A DNA stretch of 64,000 bases, from positions 4,053,001 through 4,117,000 of the forward strand of contig NZ_NQYC01000001.1 of the NCBI RefSeq assembly GCF_003600835.1, written 5' to 3'. Shown in pieces: positions 34,542-45,158 of this stretch. The first letter of the stretch is position 1. Each line of letters begins with the position of its first letter. Made by a program: the position numbers and the translations under genes. Source of the DNA: Bacillus sp. PK3_68 (GTDB lineage: Bacteria; Bacillota; Bacilli; Bacillales; Domibacillaceae). The notes beneath the pieces were generated by a model. That model was not told where the DNA came from and did not search any database. It saw only the letters and a list, made by a program, of their open reading frames with translations.

Positions 34542-35417
34542 ATGGTAACGAGCATGACAGGATTTGGCAGAAGCAAAATAAAATCAGCCGATTGTGCGGT
34601 GATTGTAGAGATGAAGTCGGTCAATCATCGGTTTAGCGAGTTTCAAATAAGAATGCCGAGACAATTAATAAAAATTGAAGATAAAATAAAGAAAGAGCTA
34701 TCAAAATACATACAAAGAGGCCGGGTTGAGCTATTTGTTACCATTGAAGGAGGAGGTCTCGTTCATCGAACACTGCAGGTCGATTGGCAGCTGATGGGGG
34801 AGTTTGTCAGCTTGATGGAACAAATAACCGAAAAGCATGGGTTATCGGGAAAGCCGGATTTGAAAGATTTGCTGCAGCGCTCGGATTTTATTACAATCGA
34901 GGAAAGCGAAGAAGAAAACTCAGCATTGGAAAGTCTTGTTTTAGAAACGGTTGCTTCTGCAGCAGCACGGCTGTATGAAATGCGCCGTGTGGAGGGAGAG
35001 GAATTAAAGAAGGATCTTCTTCTTTTGTTAGCGGATTTGGAACAAAGACTGTTTCAGATCAAAAAGAGAGCGCCGATAGTCATTGAAGCATACAGTCAGC
35101 GGCTTGAGCGCCGAATGAAGGAAATAGTATCGGGTGCATTCGATCCGGACCGGCTGGCAACAGAGGTGGCGGTATTTGCCGATAAATCGGATATACATGA
35201 GGAATGCATCCGTCTTGAAAGTCATATCCAGCAATTTCGTCAGGCCCTTGAACAGGAAGGATCTGTTGGCCGCAAATTGGATTTTATGATTCAGGAAATG
35301 AACCGAGAAGTGAATACGATTGGTTCGAAAGCGAATGATTCTATGATTAGTTCAGGTGTTGTTGAGTTAAAGACAAGTCTTGAAAAAATGAGAGAACAAG
35401 TGCAAAATATCGAATAA
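34542..35417 (+). CDS. yloC: YicC/YloC-family endoribonuclease
   Basis: A 291-residue YicC-like protein, equal in length to B. subtilis YloC. Family members are metal-dependent endoribonucleases. The N-terminal domain (MVTSMTGFGRSK ... MKSVNHRFSEFQIRMP) and the C-terminal DUF1732 block (RKLDFMIQEMNREVNTIGSKANDS) are present. The ATG at 34542 is preferred over one 24 bp upstream because it gives the conserved N-terminus. It heads a cluster with remA and gmk, as in most Bacillales. Confidence 0.93.
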   Translation: MVTSMTGFGRSKIKSADCAVIVEMKSVNHRFSEFQIRMPRQLIKIEDKIKKELSKYIQRGRVELFVTIEGGGLVHRTLQVDWQLMGEFVSLMEQITEKHGLSGKPDLKDLLQRSDFITIEESEEENSALESLVLETVASAAARLYEMRRVEGEELKKDLLLLLADLEQRLFQIKKRAPIVIEAYSQRLERRMKEIVSGAFDPDRLATEVAVFADKSDIHEECIRLESHIQQFRQALEQEGSVGRKLDFMIQEMNREVNTIGSKANDSMISSGVVELKTSLEKMREQVQNIE

Positions 35418-35461
35418 AACAAAGCTTGCTTTATTAAAGGCTGTTATATTGGAGGAACTTT

Positions 35462-36348
<887 letters not shown>

Positions 36349-36349
36349 G

Positions 36350-36577
36350 ATGTTATATCCGTCTATTGATAATCTGTTAACAAAAATTGATTCTAAATAT
36401 TCCTTAGTGAGCATTGCGGCGAAACGTGCCCGCAGCCTTCAGGAAAATGATTCTACGCAAATGCTCGATTCTTACGTTTCTCACAAATATGTCGGTCGTG
36501 CGCTTGAAGAGATCTATGCCGATAAACTAAAGATGAAAGAAAAAGATCAAGATCAAATTTACGATGATGAAGTGTAA
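36350..36577 (+). CDS. rpoZ: DNA-directed RNA polymerase omega subunit
   Basis: Omega promotes RNA polymerase assembly by holding the beta' C-terminus. The 75-residue protein [20 protein letters not shown] ... [15 protein letters not shown] matches B. subtilis YloH; the longer open frame upstream lies inside gmk and is not conserved. The ATG at 36350 follows GGAG and immediately follows the gmk stop. The operon ends at a strong terminator. Confidence 0.94.
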   Translation: MLYPSIDNLLTKIDSKYSLVSIAAKRARSLQENDSTQMLDSYVSHKYVGRALEEIYADKLKMKEKDQDQIYDDEV

Positions 36578-36589
36578 AACGGCTTCAGG

Positions 36590-36621
36590 AATAACAACCT
36601 TTGGAAGGTTGTTATTTTTTT
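36590..36621 (+). terminator. Rho-independent terminator after rpoZ
   Basis: A perfect 12-bp stem, AATAACAACCTT with AAGGTTGTTATT, has a 3-nt loop and a run of T residues. It ends the yloC-rpoZ transcript. Confidence 0.93.
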
Positions 36622-36664
36622 ACATGAAAAGAGATGGAAGTGAAGAAAGTCAATACTCATATAA

Positions 36665-36864
36665 CTGAAATAGCCGTATATGCGCTTATAAAGTAGACAA
36701 AAGCTGTTTTAAACAATGTTGGTCTAAATGAAAAGCCCTTGTCTTTTAAAGAACGGAACCTGATGAGAAACAGAGTAGGCTGAGGGGATCATCATGGAGG
36801 ACAAGAGTCTGTCAACCAGCCTGCAGTAGCTGGCCGCTTTGTTTGAACAAAGAATTGGAGGGTT
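36665..36864 (+). promoter_or_regulatory. Structured untranslated leader upstream of coaBC, class unknown
   Basis: The 247 bp between the rpoZ terminator and coaBC have no gene. A weak promoter (CTGAAA 36665-36670, TATAAA 36687-36692, 16-bp spacer) is followed by sequence with several possible helices. One is AGACAA with TTGTCT. A competing one is CTTGTC with GACAAG. Others are CCAGC with GCTGG, and CTTTGTT with AACAAAG just before the ribosome-binding site GGAGGG. Helices one and two share the TTGTC strand and cannot coexist. No known riboswitch consensus fits. Confidence 0.35.
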
Positions 36865-36868
36865 CATC

Positions 36869-38089
36869 GTGTTAAGTGAAAAGAAGATTCTGCTGTGTGT
36901 AACTGGAGGAATTGCTGTTTATAAGGCAGCCGCATTAACGAGTAAAATGGTACAGGCCGGTGCAGAGGTAAAAGTAATTATGACTGCCTCTGCCTGTGAA
37001 TTTGTCACCCCGCTCACCTTTCAGGCACTGTCGCGCAATGAGGTATATACAAACACATTTGATGAAAAACATCCAGAAGTCATTGCGCATATCGATTTGG
37101 CGGACTGGGCGGATTTAATTCTTGTAGCCCCTGCTACGGCCAATATGATAGGGAAGCTTGCCAATGGAATTGCTGATGATATGATTTCCACTACTTTACT
37201 TGCTTCAACAGCTCCTGTTTGGGTGGCTCCAGCTATGAATGTTCATATGTATGAGCATCCAGCGGTGAAGAAAAACCTTGCAACGCTAGCTGATTTCGGC
37301 TGGCAGTTTGTTGAGCCGGGGGAAGGTTTTCTTGCCTGTGGCTACGTTGGTAAGGGACGTTTAGAAGAACCTGAAAAAATCGTCGATCTCATGGAGAAAT
37401 TTTTTCGCCAGAAAGAAGAGCAGCCTTTTAAAAATAAAAAAGTGATGATCACTGCTGGTCCAACGCGGGAAATCATTGATCCAGTCCGTTTTTTGACGAA
37501 TCGCTCGACTGGAAAAATGGGATATGCCTTGGCGGAAGCGGCACGTGATATGGGGGCGGATGTCTATTTAATATCGGGACCCGTTTCAATCACTCCGCCG
37601 GTGGGAGTGGAAATAAAATATGTCCAAAGTGCCGAAGAGATGTATGAAGCCGTTATGGAAAGATTCGCTAATAGCGATATTGTCATTAAAACGGCAGCCG
37701 TGGCAGATTACCGGCCAAAGCTAGTTCATAGAGAAAAATTGAAAAAACAAGAAGGCGATTTAATCATTGAAATGGAACGCACAAGAGATATTTTAAAAAC
37801 ACTGGGACAAGAAAAAACACATCAAATGCTTATTGGCTTTGCTGCTGAAACAACTAATATTGAAGAATACGCGCGTAAGAAGCTGAAAACGAAGCAAGCA
37901 GACATGATTGTGGCTAACAATGTTAAACTTGATGGAGCAGGATTTGGTGCTGAAACAAATATCATTTCAATTTTTAAAAAAGACGGCACTCAAAAAGATT
38001 TTGACTTAATGACGAAGAAAGCAGCAGCGCGAGAAATCTTGTTAGAGGCAGCAGTCGATTTAAAAAAGGGTGAACATGCATGCAAGTAG
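36869..38089 (+). CDS. coaBC: Bifunctional phosphopantothenoylcysteine decarboxylase / phosphopantothenate--cysteine ligase
   Basis: CoaBC carries out the second and third steps of coenzyme A synthesis. The GTG at 36869 follows TTGGAGGG and gives 406 residues, the B. subtilis length. The N-terminal flavoprotein domain ([18 protein letters not shown], catalytic [13 protein letters not shown]) covers about residues 1-180. The ligase domain follows ([28 protein letters not shown]). Its end overlaps priA by 10 bp. Confidence 0.96.
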   Translation: MLSEKKILLCVTGGIAVYKAAALTSKMVQAGAEVKVIMTASACEFVTPLTFQALSRNEVYTNTFDEKHPEVIAHIDLADWADLILVAPATANMIGKLANGIADDMISTTLLASTAPVWVAPAMNVHMYEHPAVKKNLATLADFGWQFVEPGEGFLACGYVGKGRLEEPEKIVDLMEKFFRQKEEQPFKNKKVMITAGPTREIIDPVRFLTNRSTGKMGYALAEAARDMGADVYLISGPVSITPPVGVEIKYVQSAEEMYEAVMERFANSDIVIKTAAVADYRPKLVHREKLKKQEGDLIIEMERTRDILKTLGQEKTHQMLIGFAAETTNIEEYARKKLKTKQADMIVANNVKLDGAGFGAETNIISIFKKDGTQKDFDLMTKKAAAREILLEAAVDLKKGEHACK

Positions 38090-40490
38090 CTAGCGTCATC
38101 GTAGATGTAGCGGCGATGCAGACAGATAAAGAGTTCGATTATACAATTCCAGAAAAATGGGAAGGGTTAATCCAGCCGGGAATGAGAGTCATCGTTCCAT
38201 TTGGTCCACGAAAAATTCAAGGGTTTGTCACCGCACTCAAGAGCAAATCCAATGTCAAAAAATGAAGGCTATTATTGAGCCGATGGATTTACTGCCGGTA
38301 TTAAATGAAGAACTTCTCCAGCTTGCCGATTGGCTTACAGAAACAACGCTCTGCTTTAAGATATCTGCTTATCAGGCGATGCTTCCAGCTGCGATGAAAG
38401 CAAAGTATGAAAAAGTTTTTCACATAAGAGAAGTAGAGCAGCCGATGAATGAGGAGCTTGCGCGCTTATTTAACCAGCACGGTGAAATGACTTGGGAAGC
38501 AGCAGCAAAAGCAGGACTGCTCAATTCCTTGCGTCAGGAAGTAAAAGCGAACCGGGCAGAACTGGTTTATAAAGTGAAAAGCAGAGAAAAGAAAAAGAGT
38601 ATTCGGATGATCAGGCTTGCTCTAGAGGAGAAGGAGCTAGCTGACCGTTTAGAGGCTCTTCCAGTCAATGCCCGCAAACAAAAGGATGTTTTACATTACT
38701 TATCAGCAGCTGAACAGCCTTTGCTTACAGCAAAAGAAGTGATGGAACAAACAGATACCTCGAATAGCACCTTGAAAAGCTTAATTGAAAAAGGTTTGAT
38801 CATTGAACACTATCAGGAAGTTTACCGTGATCCTTACGAAAATAGACAATTTGAGCAAACAGAGCCGCTTCCACTTACTGATCAACAGCAAAAAGCCATC
38901 GCTCCTATTCTTGACTCGATAGAGGATATTCGTCATGAAACTTTTCTTCTTTATGGGGTAACCGGCAGTGGAAAGACGGAAATTTACCTTCAATCGATTC
39001 AGCGTGTGTTGGAGAAAGGAAAAGAGGCGATTGTGCTTGTTCCAGAAATCTCGCTAACCCCACAGATGGTTCACCGTTTTAAAGGTCGTTTTGGGGATGA
39101 TGTTGCCGTTTTGCACAGCGGTTTATCGACCGGTGAGAAATATGATGAGTGGCGGAAAATTCAGCGTAAAGAAGTAAAGGTAGTCGTTGGTGCTCGTTCT
39201 GCTGTCTTCGCTCCCTTTGAAAACCTTGGTATTATTATCATTGATGAAGAGCATGAAACAAGCTATAAACAAGAAGAAAATCCTCGTTATCATGCAAGGG
39301 AAACAGCGATAAAAAGAGCGGAGTTTTATCAGTGCCCTGTTATCTTGGGCAGTGCGACGCCTTCTTTAGAAAGCTTTGCTAGAGCGCAAAAAGGTGTATA
39401 CCACCTCCTAACCCTTCCAAAGAGGATGAATAATCAACAGCTTCCAGATGTAGAAATTGTTGATATGCGCGAAGAGTTACGCGGTGGCAATCGATCGATG
39501 TTTTCACGTACGCTATTCGACAAGCTGACAGACAGGCTTGAAAAGGGAGAACAAACGGTTCTTTTCCTAAATCGGCGGGGGCATTCTTCCTTTATTATGT
39601 GCCGAGACTGCGGTTATGTGGCAGGCTGTCCGCATTGTGATATTTCTTTAACGTATCATCGGCATAGTCATCGAATGAAATGCCACTATTGCGGCTTTGA
39701 AGAGCCTGTTCCTTCTAGATGTCCAGAATGTGAAAGTGAACACATTCGTTATTTTGGCACTGGTACGCAAAAGGTAGAAGATGAACTTGGCAAGCTGCTG
39801 CCGCATGCAAGAGTCGTGCGTATGGATGTCGATACGACGAGCCGAAAAGGAGCGCATGAAAAACTGCTGCAACAATTTGCAGAAGGAAAAGCCGATATTT
39901 TGCTCGGTACACAAATGATTGCTAAGGGACTTGATTTTCCTAATATTACGTTGGTTGGAGTATTGAGCGCAGATACGATGCTTCATATTCCGGATTTTCG
40001 TTCTGCTGAGAAAACGTTTCAGCTGCTTACTCAGGTTAGCGGCCGGGCTGGAAGACACCAGCTTCAGGGCGAAGTGGTTATTCAGACGTATACGCCGGAA
40101 CATTACAGCATTCAGCTCGCTGGAAAGCAAGACTATGACCAATTTTATAAAGAAGAAATGATCATGAGAAAGTTAGGGAACTATCCGCCATTTTATTACT
40201 TGGCGCTCGTCACCGTCAGCCACGAGGACATCATGACGGCGTCGGGTGTAACAGAGAAAATTACCCAATATATTCAAGCTCGATTATCAAATGAAGCGAT
40301 CATTCTTGGCCCTGTTGCTTCACCAATCGCCCGGATCAATGATAGATATCGTTATCAATGTTTGATAAAATACAAACGGGAACCAAAGTTAAACGAAGTT
40401 TTAAAAACAGTGATGGAACATTATACAAAGCAACAAAAAGATAAGAACTTACAAGTTGCTGTAGATGTGAATCCATTTATTATGATGTAG
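38080..40490 (+). pseudogene. priA: Primosomal replication restart helicase PriA, frameshifted as sequenced
   Basis: PriA recognises stalled forks and reloads the replicative helicase. The first 61 codons from ATG 38080 ([24 protein letters not shown] ... FGPRKIQGFVTALKSKSNVKK) end at a TGA. Homology resumes at once in the -1 frame (MKAIIEPMDLLPVLNEEL) and continues to 40490. The break is the six-A run 38257-38262; seven A residues would give SNVKKMKAIIEP and a full protein of 803 residues (805 in B. subtilis). The helicase motifs GVTGSGKTEIYL and IIIDEEHETSYK and the zinc-binding cysteines (CRDCGYVAGCPHC, CHYCG, CPEC) are intact. Sequencing error, real mutation or recoding at A6-TGA are all possible. 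Confidence 0.92.
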
Positions 40491-40533
40491 AATAAAGAGT
40501 TGCTTGATTTATCGACAACTAGGGAGGATTATT

Positions 40534-41019
40534 TTGGCACAATTACCCATTGTATATTATCCGGATGCTATTCTCGAAAAAAAATGCGAGCCGGTTACAC
40601 AATTTGATAAGAAGTTAAAAAAGCTTGTAAAAGACATGCACGAAACGATGATTAAAGCGGATGGAGTTGGACTTGCAGCTCCTCAAATTGGAAAGGACAT
40701 GCAGCTTGCCATTGTTGATATTGAAGATGAGCATGGCCTGATTACGCTTGTAAATCCTGTAATTGAAGAAGTAAAGGGGAGTGACACCGACGTTGAAGGA
40801 TGTTTGAGTTTCCCGGGGCTGTACGGACATGTCACACGCCCTTCTTCAGTGAAAGTAAAAGCCCAGGATGTAAAGGGACGTTTTTTTACACTGAAGGCAG
40901 AAGGATTTTTGGCGCGGGCTATTCAGCATGAAATTGATCATCTGCAGGGCGTCTTATTTACGTCAAAAGTAGAGCGGTATATATCAGAGGAAGAATTAGA
41001 AGCGGAGGAGATGTCATGA
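40534..41019 (+). CDS. def: Peptide deformylase
   Basis: Def removes the formyl group from N-terminal methionine of new proteins. The TTG at 40534, after AGGGAGGATT, gives 161 residues starting [21 protein letters not shown]. The three metal-site motifs are [18 protein letters not shown] and QHEIDHLQG, which class it as type 1. It overlaps fmt by 4 bp, pairing the deformylase with the formylase. Confidence 0.96.
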   Translation: MAQLPIVYYPDAILEKKCEPVTQFDKKLKKLVKDMHETMIKADGVGLAAPQIGKDMQLAIVDIEDEHGLITLVNPVIEEVKGSDTDVEGCLSFPGLYGHVTRPSSVKVKAQDVKGRFFTLKAEGFLARAIQHEIDHLQGVLFTSKVERYISEEELEAEEMS

Positions 41020-41960
41020 CCAAGGTCGTTTTTATGGGGACACCCGACTTCTCTGTCCCGGTCTTAAGAACATTGATTGAAGAAGGTTACTCTATTCAGG
41101 CAGTGGTTACACAGCCGGATCGTCCGGTTGGAAGAAAGCGGACGCTAACGCCGCCCCCAGTAAAAGTAGAAGCGCTAAAACAGGATCTTCTGGTTTTGCA
41201 GCCTGAAAAATTAAGAAATTCAGAGGAACTGCAGCAAATTATTGATTTGCAGCCAGATGTGATTGTCACAGCAGCTTATGGTCAGATTCTGCCGAATGAG
41301 TTGCTTGCAGCTCCTAAATTTGGCTGCATTAATGTCCATGCCTCTTTGCTGCCGGAATTGCGCGGCGGTGCTCCTATTCATTATGCCATTTTGCAAGGCA
41401 AAGACAAAACGGGCATTACAATTATGTATATGGCGGAAAGATTAGATGCAGGGGATATCATCAGTCAAGCGGAGGTTATAATAGAAGAGACAGATCATGT
41501 CGGCAGTCTCCATGATAAATTAAGCAAAGTTGGCTCCAAGTTGTTAGCAGAGACTTTGCCAAAGCTTATCGCAGATGAAGTCTCTCCGCGTCCGCAGGAT
41601 GAATCACAAGCTACCTTTGCTTCCAATATTAAAAGGGAGCAGGAACAGATTGATTGGTCCAGAACAGGAGAAGAGATTTATAACCATATACGTGGCTTGC
41701 ATCCATGGCCTGTTGCCTATACGACCCTTGACGGCCAGGTGATGAAAGTTTGGTGGGGAGAAAAAGTGAGAACAAACGTAGAAGCGAAGCCTGGAACAAT
41801 CATTGAATTAACAACAGATGGCTTTGTTGCAGCTACAGGAAACCATACAGCTATAAAGATTACAGATGTGCAGCCTTCTGGCAAAAAACGCATGTCTGCT
41901 GAACAATATTTAAGAGGAGCCGGCTCTGGCTTAGCCATCGGCAAAACGTTAGGGGAATAG
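41016..41960 (+). CDS. fmt: Methionyl-tRNA formyltransferase
   Basis: Fmt formylates initiator Met-tRNA. The 314-residue protein begins [14 protein letters not shown] and contains the formyl-folate site [14 protein letters not shown] with its catalytic Asn/His, and the C-terminal OB-fold tRNA-binding domain. The start overlaps the def stop (ATGA). rsmB follows after 3 bp, so def-fmt-rsmB-rlmN form one translation-related operon. Confidence 0.97.
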   Translation: MTKVVFMGTPDFSVPVLRTLIEEGYSIQAVVTQPDRPVGRKRTLTPPPVKVEALKQDLLVLQPEKLRNSEELQQIIDLQPDVIVTAAYGQILPNELLAAPKFGCINVHASLLPELRGGAPIHYAILQGKDKTGITIMYMAERLDAGDIISQAEVIIEETDHVGSLHDKLSKVGSKLLAETLPKLIADEVSPRPQDESQATFASNIKREQEQIDWSRTGEEIYNHIRGLHPWPVAYTTLDGQVMKVWWGEKVRTNVEAKPGTIIELTTDGFVAATGNHTAIKITDVQPSGKKRMSAEQYLRGAGSGLAIGKTLGE

Positions 41961-41963
41961 TGA

Positions 41964-43304
41964 ATGAAGCAAAATAAGAAGCGAGTGCGTGAAATTGCCC
42001 TTGACTTACTTGAATCCGTAGAGAAGAACCAGTCCTATAGTAATTTACTGCTCCATTCAGCTATTGAAAAATATGAGTTAACGGGCAGAGACGCGGGCCT
42101 ATTAACTGAGATTACGTATGGAACGATCCAAAGAAAGCTGACGTTAGATTTTTTTCTAGCTCCTTTCATTAAGAAAAAGTTGGAGCCATGGGTCCAGCAG
42201 CTGCTTCGTCTTTCCCTTTATCAAATGGTGTATCTTGATAAAGTTCCGGAACGAGCAGTCATTCATGAAGCAGTTGAAATTGCTAAGAAAAAAGGACATA
42301 AAGGAATTTCTGGCCTTGTGAATGGTATTTTACGTTCTGTACAGAGAAATGGCTTGCGCAGTTTTTCAGAAATAAAGGATGAAGCAAAACGAATTTCCAT
42401 TGAAACGAGCCATCCTCTTTGGCTTGTGAAACGGTGGCTTGCGCAATTTGGCATGGAGAAAACAAAGGAAATGTGTGCTATTAACTTAACTGCTCCTATG
42501 CAGACGATTCGCGTCAATACAACAAAAGCCAGCCGGGAGGAAGTTTTGCATAGGCTGAAGGCGGAAGGATTTGAAGCGGAACCGAGCGAGGTCTTGCCGG
42601 AAGCCATCCGCATTTTAAAGGGGAATGCCGCTCGCTCATCCGTATTTGAAAGCGGGATGGCAACGATTCAGGATGAGAGCTCTATGATTGTCGGTTATGC
42701 CCTTGGAGCCGAACATAATGAAACCATTTTGGACGCTTGTGCAGCTCCAGGCGGTAAAACAACACATATCGCAGAGAAGTTAAACAATAGTGGTTCTGTT
42801 GTAGCGCTTGATTTACATGAGCATAAAATTAAGCTGATCAAACAAAATGCCGCTCGATTAGGATTAATCAACATTGAGGCGAAAGCATGGGACAGCCGCA
42901 AAGCAGGAGAGATCTTTGAAGAAGAGAGCTTTGATCGCATCTTAGTAGACGCTCCTTGCTCAGGGCTCGGTGTCTTGCGAAGAAAGCCGGATATTAAGTA
43001 TACCAAGGAAGAGAAAGACCTTTCTGTCCTGCAAAACATTCAGCTGGACATCTTAGATGCTGTAGCTCCCCTTCTGAAAAAAGGGGGCGTGCTTGTTTAT
43101 AGCACTTGCACGGCAGATAAAGAAGAGAATGAGGGGACAGTTAAAAAATTTATAGAAACCCACACTGATTTTGAACCGACAGCACTGACAGATTTGCCGC
43201 CCGTTGTTCAGGCATTGACAGACGATTATCTGCTTCAAGTTCTGCCGCAGGACTTCGGCGGGGATGGCTTCTTTATCAGTAAATTACGAAAGAAGGTGCA
43301 GTAA
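41964..43304 (+). CDS. rsmB: 16S rRNA (cytosine(967)-C(5))-methyltransferase RsmB
   Basis: RsmB methylates C967 (E. coli numbering) of 16S rRNA. The 446-residue protein has an N-terminal NusB-like RNA-binding domain (residues about 1-140) and a C-terminal SAM domain. The latter contains the motif I loop [15 protein letters not shown] and the catalytic cysteines in [18 protein letters not shown] and [12 protein letters not shown]. The stop and the rlmN start share a base. Confidence 0.96.
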   Translation: MKQNKKRVREIALDLLESVEKNQSYSNLLLHSAIEKYELTGRDAGLLTEITYGTIQRKLTLDFFLAPFIKKKLEPWVQQLLRLSLYQMVYLDKVPERAVIHEAVEIAKKKGHKGISGLVNGILRSVQRNGLRSFSEIKDEAKRISIETSHPLWLVKRWLAQFGMEKTKEMCAINLTAPMQTIRVNTTKASREEVLHRLKAEGFEAEPSEVLPEAIRILKGNAARSSVFESGMATIQDESSMIVGYALGAEHNETILDACAAPGGKTTHIAEKLNNSGSVVALDLHEHKIKLIKQNAARLGLINIEAKAWDSRKAGEIFEEESFDRILVDAPCSGLGVLRRKPDIKYTKEEKDLSVLQNIQLDILDAVAPLLKKGGVLVYSTCTADKEENEGTVKKFIETHTDFEPTALTDLPPVVQALTDDYLLQVLPQDFGGDGFFISKLRKKVQ

Positions 43305-44395
43305 TGGAGCAAGCAACAACATCAAAAGAAAAAGCAGGGGACAAGCAGCAGCTGCCATCCATTTATTCACTGCAATTGCAGGATTTAAAAGACTGGCTGA
43401 AAGAGCAAGGAGAGAAGCCGTTTCGGGCAGAACAAATTTTCGACTGGCTTTATAAAAAGCGGGTGACATCCTATGAGGGAATGTCCAACTTGTCAAAGCA
43501 GCTTCGGGAAAAGCTTGCTGCCCATTTTGCAATCACTACATTAAAAACGCTTATCCAGCAAGAGTCTTCTGATGGAACAATTAAATTCTTATTTGAGCTT
43601 CATGATGGGTATTCGATTGAAACGGTTTTGATGCGTCATGACTATGGAAACTCTGTCTGCGTAACGACGCAAGTCGGCTGCCGCATCGGCTGCACATTTT
43701 GTGCTTCGACACTTGGCGGTTTAAAGCGTCATCTGGAAGCAGGAGAAATCGTAGCTCAAGTCGTAAAAGTACAACAGGCACTTGATGAGAAAGAAGAGCG
43801 GGTTAGTTCGATTGTCATTATGGGGATTGGGGAACCATTTGATAACTATGATCAAATGATGGCTTTCCTTAAAATTGTTAATCATGAAAAGAGTTTAAAT
43901 ATTGGCGCCCGGCATATTACGGTATCAACAAGTGGAATTGTGCCGAAAATCTACAAATTTGCAGACGAAGAGATGCAGATTAATTTCGCTATTTCACTTC
44001 ATGCTCCCAATAATGAGCTGCGTACGAAGCTCATGCCGATTAACAAAGCCTATAAGCTGCCGGACTTAATGGAGGCTGTTCGTTACTATATTAACAAAAC
44101 AGGTCGCCGAGTCAGTTTTGAATATGGATTATTCGGTGGAGAGAATGATTCCGTTGAACATGCGATTGAGCTAGCTGAATTGATTAAAGACTTAAAGTGC
44201 CATGTAAATTTGATTCCGGTTAACTATGTGCCGGAGCGCAACTACGTACGTACGCCGAGGAAGAAAATTTTTGAATTTGAAAAGACGCTCAAAGACCATG
44301 GTGTAAATGTAACGATTCGACGTGAGCAAGGTCACGATATTGATGCGGCCTGTGGACAGCTGCGTGCGAAAGAACGGTCAGAAGAAACGAGGTGA
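43304..44395 (+). CDS. rlmN: Dual-specificity 23S rRNA/tRNA (adenine-C2)-methyltransferase RlmN
   Basis: RlmN is a radical SAM enzyme that methylates A2503 of 23S rRNA and A37 of some tRNAs. The 363-residue length equals B. subtilis YloN. The cluster cysteines C126, C130 and C133 form the CxxxCxxC motif, and the second catalytic cysteine lies in [11 protein letters not shown] near the C-terminus. The ATG overlaps the rsmB stop codon by one base. It lacks features specific to the Cfr resistance methylases and is clearly the housekeeping enzyme. Confidence 0.96.
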   Translation: MEQATTSKEKAGDKQQLPSIYSLQLQDLKDWLKEQGEKPFRAEQIFDWLYKKRVTSYEGMSNLSKQLREKLAAHFAITTLKTLIQQESSDGTIKFLFELHDGYSIETVLMRHDYGNSVCVTTQVGCRIGCTFCASTLGGLKRHLEAGEIVAQVVKVQQALDEKEERVSSIVIMGIGEPFDNYDQMMAFLKIVNHEKSLNIGARHITVSTSGIVPKIYKFADEEMQINFAISLHAPNNELRTKLMPINKAYKLPDLMEAVRYYINKTGRRVSFEYGLFGGENDSVEHAIELAELIKDLKCHVNLIPVNYVPERNYVRTPRKKIFEFEKTLKDHGVNVTIRREQGHDIDAACGQLRAKERSEETR

Positions 44396-44401
44396 GCCCT
44401 T

Positions 44402-45151
44402 ATGGACTCTGTTTTTCGGACAGATAAAGGCCGGATTCGTCCTCATAATGAAGACAACGGCGGAGTATTTGTAAATGTGGCTGGTGATCGCCTGGCTATC
44501 GTTGCTGATGGCATGGGCGGTCACAATGCCGGTGATATTGCCAGTCGCCTCGCTATTGAGACGATGAAGTCACTGTGGATAGAAATGGAAGAAATTCGAA
44601 CAGCCAGCCAGGCAGAAAGTTGGTTGAAAGCAGCTATCCTGCAAAGCAATAAAAAAGTATTAGAGCATTCTAAAGACTTCCCTGAGTGCAGCGGAATGGG
44701 AACCACGCTTGTAGCAGCTATATGCACAGCCAGCTTTTGTACGATTGCCAATATCGGAGATAGCCGAGGGTACTTATTTAGTGAGAGCGGCCTTGTGCAA
44801 GTAACAGAAGATCATTCTCTTGTAAACGAGCTTGTAAAGTCAGGGGAGATCACGAAGGAAGATGCAGAGAATCATCCTCGAAAAAATGTATTAACCCGTG
44901 CACTAGGAACAGAACGGGGAATAATAGCTGATTATTACACAGTGATGTTTGAACAAGGAGATTCGCTCCTCCTATGTTCAGACGGCTTATCCAACAAATT
45001 GGCACAGCAAGAAATGCAGCGGATTTTAGAAACCAAACTTTCCATTGAGGAAAAAGCCGAGTCTCTCATCCGAATGGCAAATGAAAATGGCGGGGAAGAC
45101 AATATTACGCTTATTATTCTCGAACATTCTGCTGGCCTCGAAAGCGGGTGA
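44402..45151 (+). CDS. prpC: Protein serine/threonine phosphatase PrpC (PP2C family)
   Basis: PrpC is a Mn2+-dependent phosphatase that reverses PrkC phosphorylation. The 249-residue protein has the PP2C motifs RPHNEDNGG, VADGMGGHNAGDIAS, NIGDSRGYL, LCSDGLSN and ENGGEDNITLI with the metal-binding aspartates. The ATG follows GGTGAGCCC. It ends 7 bp before prkC, forming the usual phosphatase-kinase pair. Confidence 0.97.
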   Translation: MDSVFRTDKGRIRPHNEDNGGVFVNVAGDRLAIVADGMGGHNAGDIASRLAIETMKSLWIEMEEIRTASQAESWLKAAILQSNKKVLEHSKDFPECSGMGTTLVAAICTASFCTIANIGDSRGYLFSESGLVQVTEDHSLVNELVKSGEITKEDAENHPRKNVLTRALGTERGIIADYYTVMFEQGDSLLLCSDGLSNKLAQQEMQRILETKLSIEEKAESLIRMANENGGEDNITLIILEHSAGLESG

Positions 45152-45158
45152 GGGCAGA

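Noticed and set aside
36750-36790. TPP riboswitch upstream of coaBC
   Set aside because: GGAACCTGATGAG resembles one TPP element, but the other conserved blocks are missing and the gene is not a thiamine gene.
43304-44395. Cfr-type antibiotic resistance methylase
   Set aside because: Length, context and motifs match the housekeeping RlmN.
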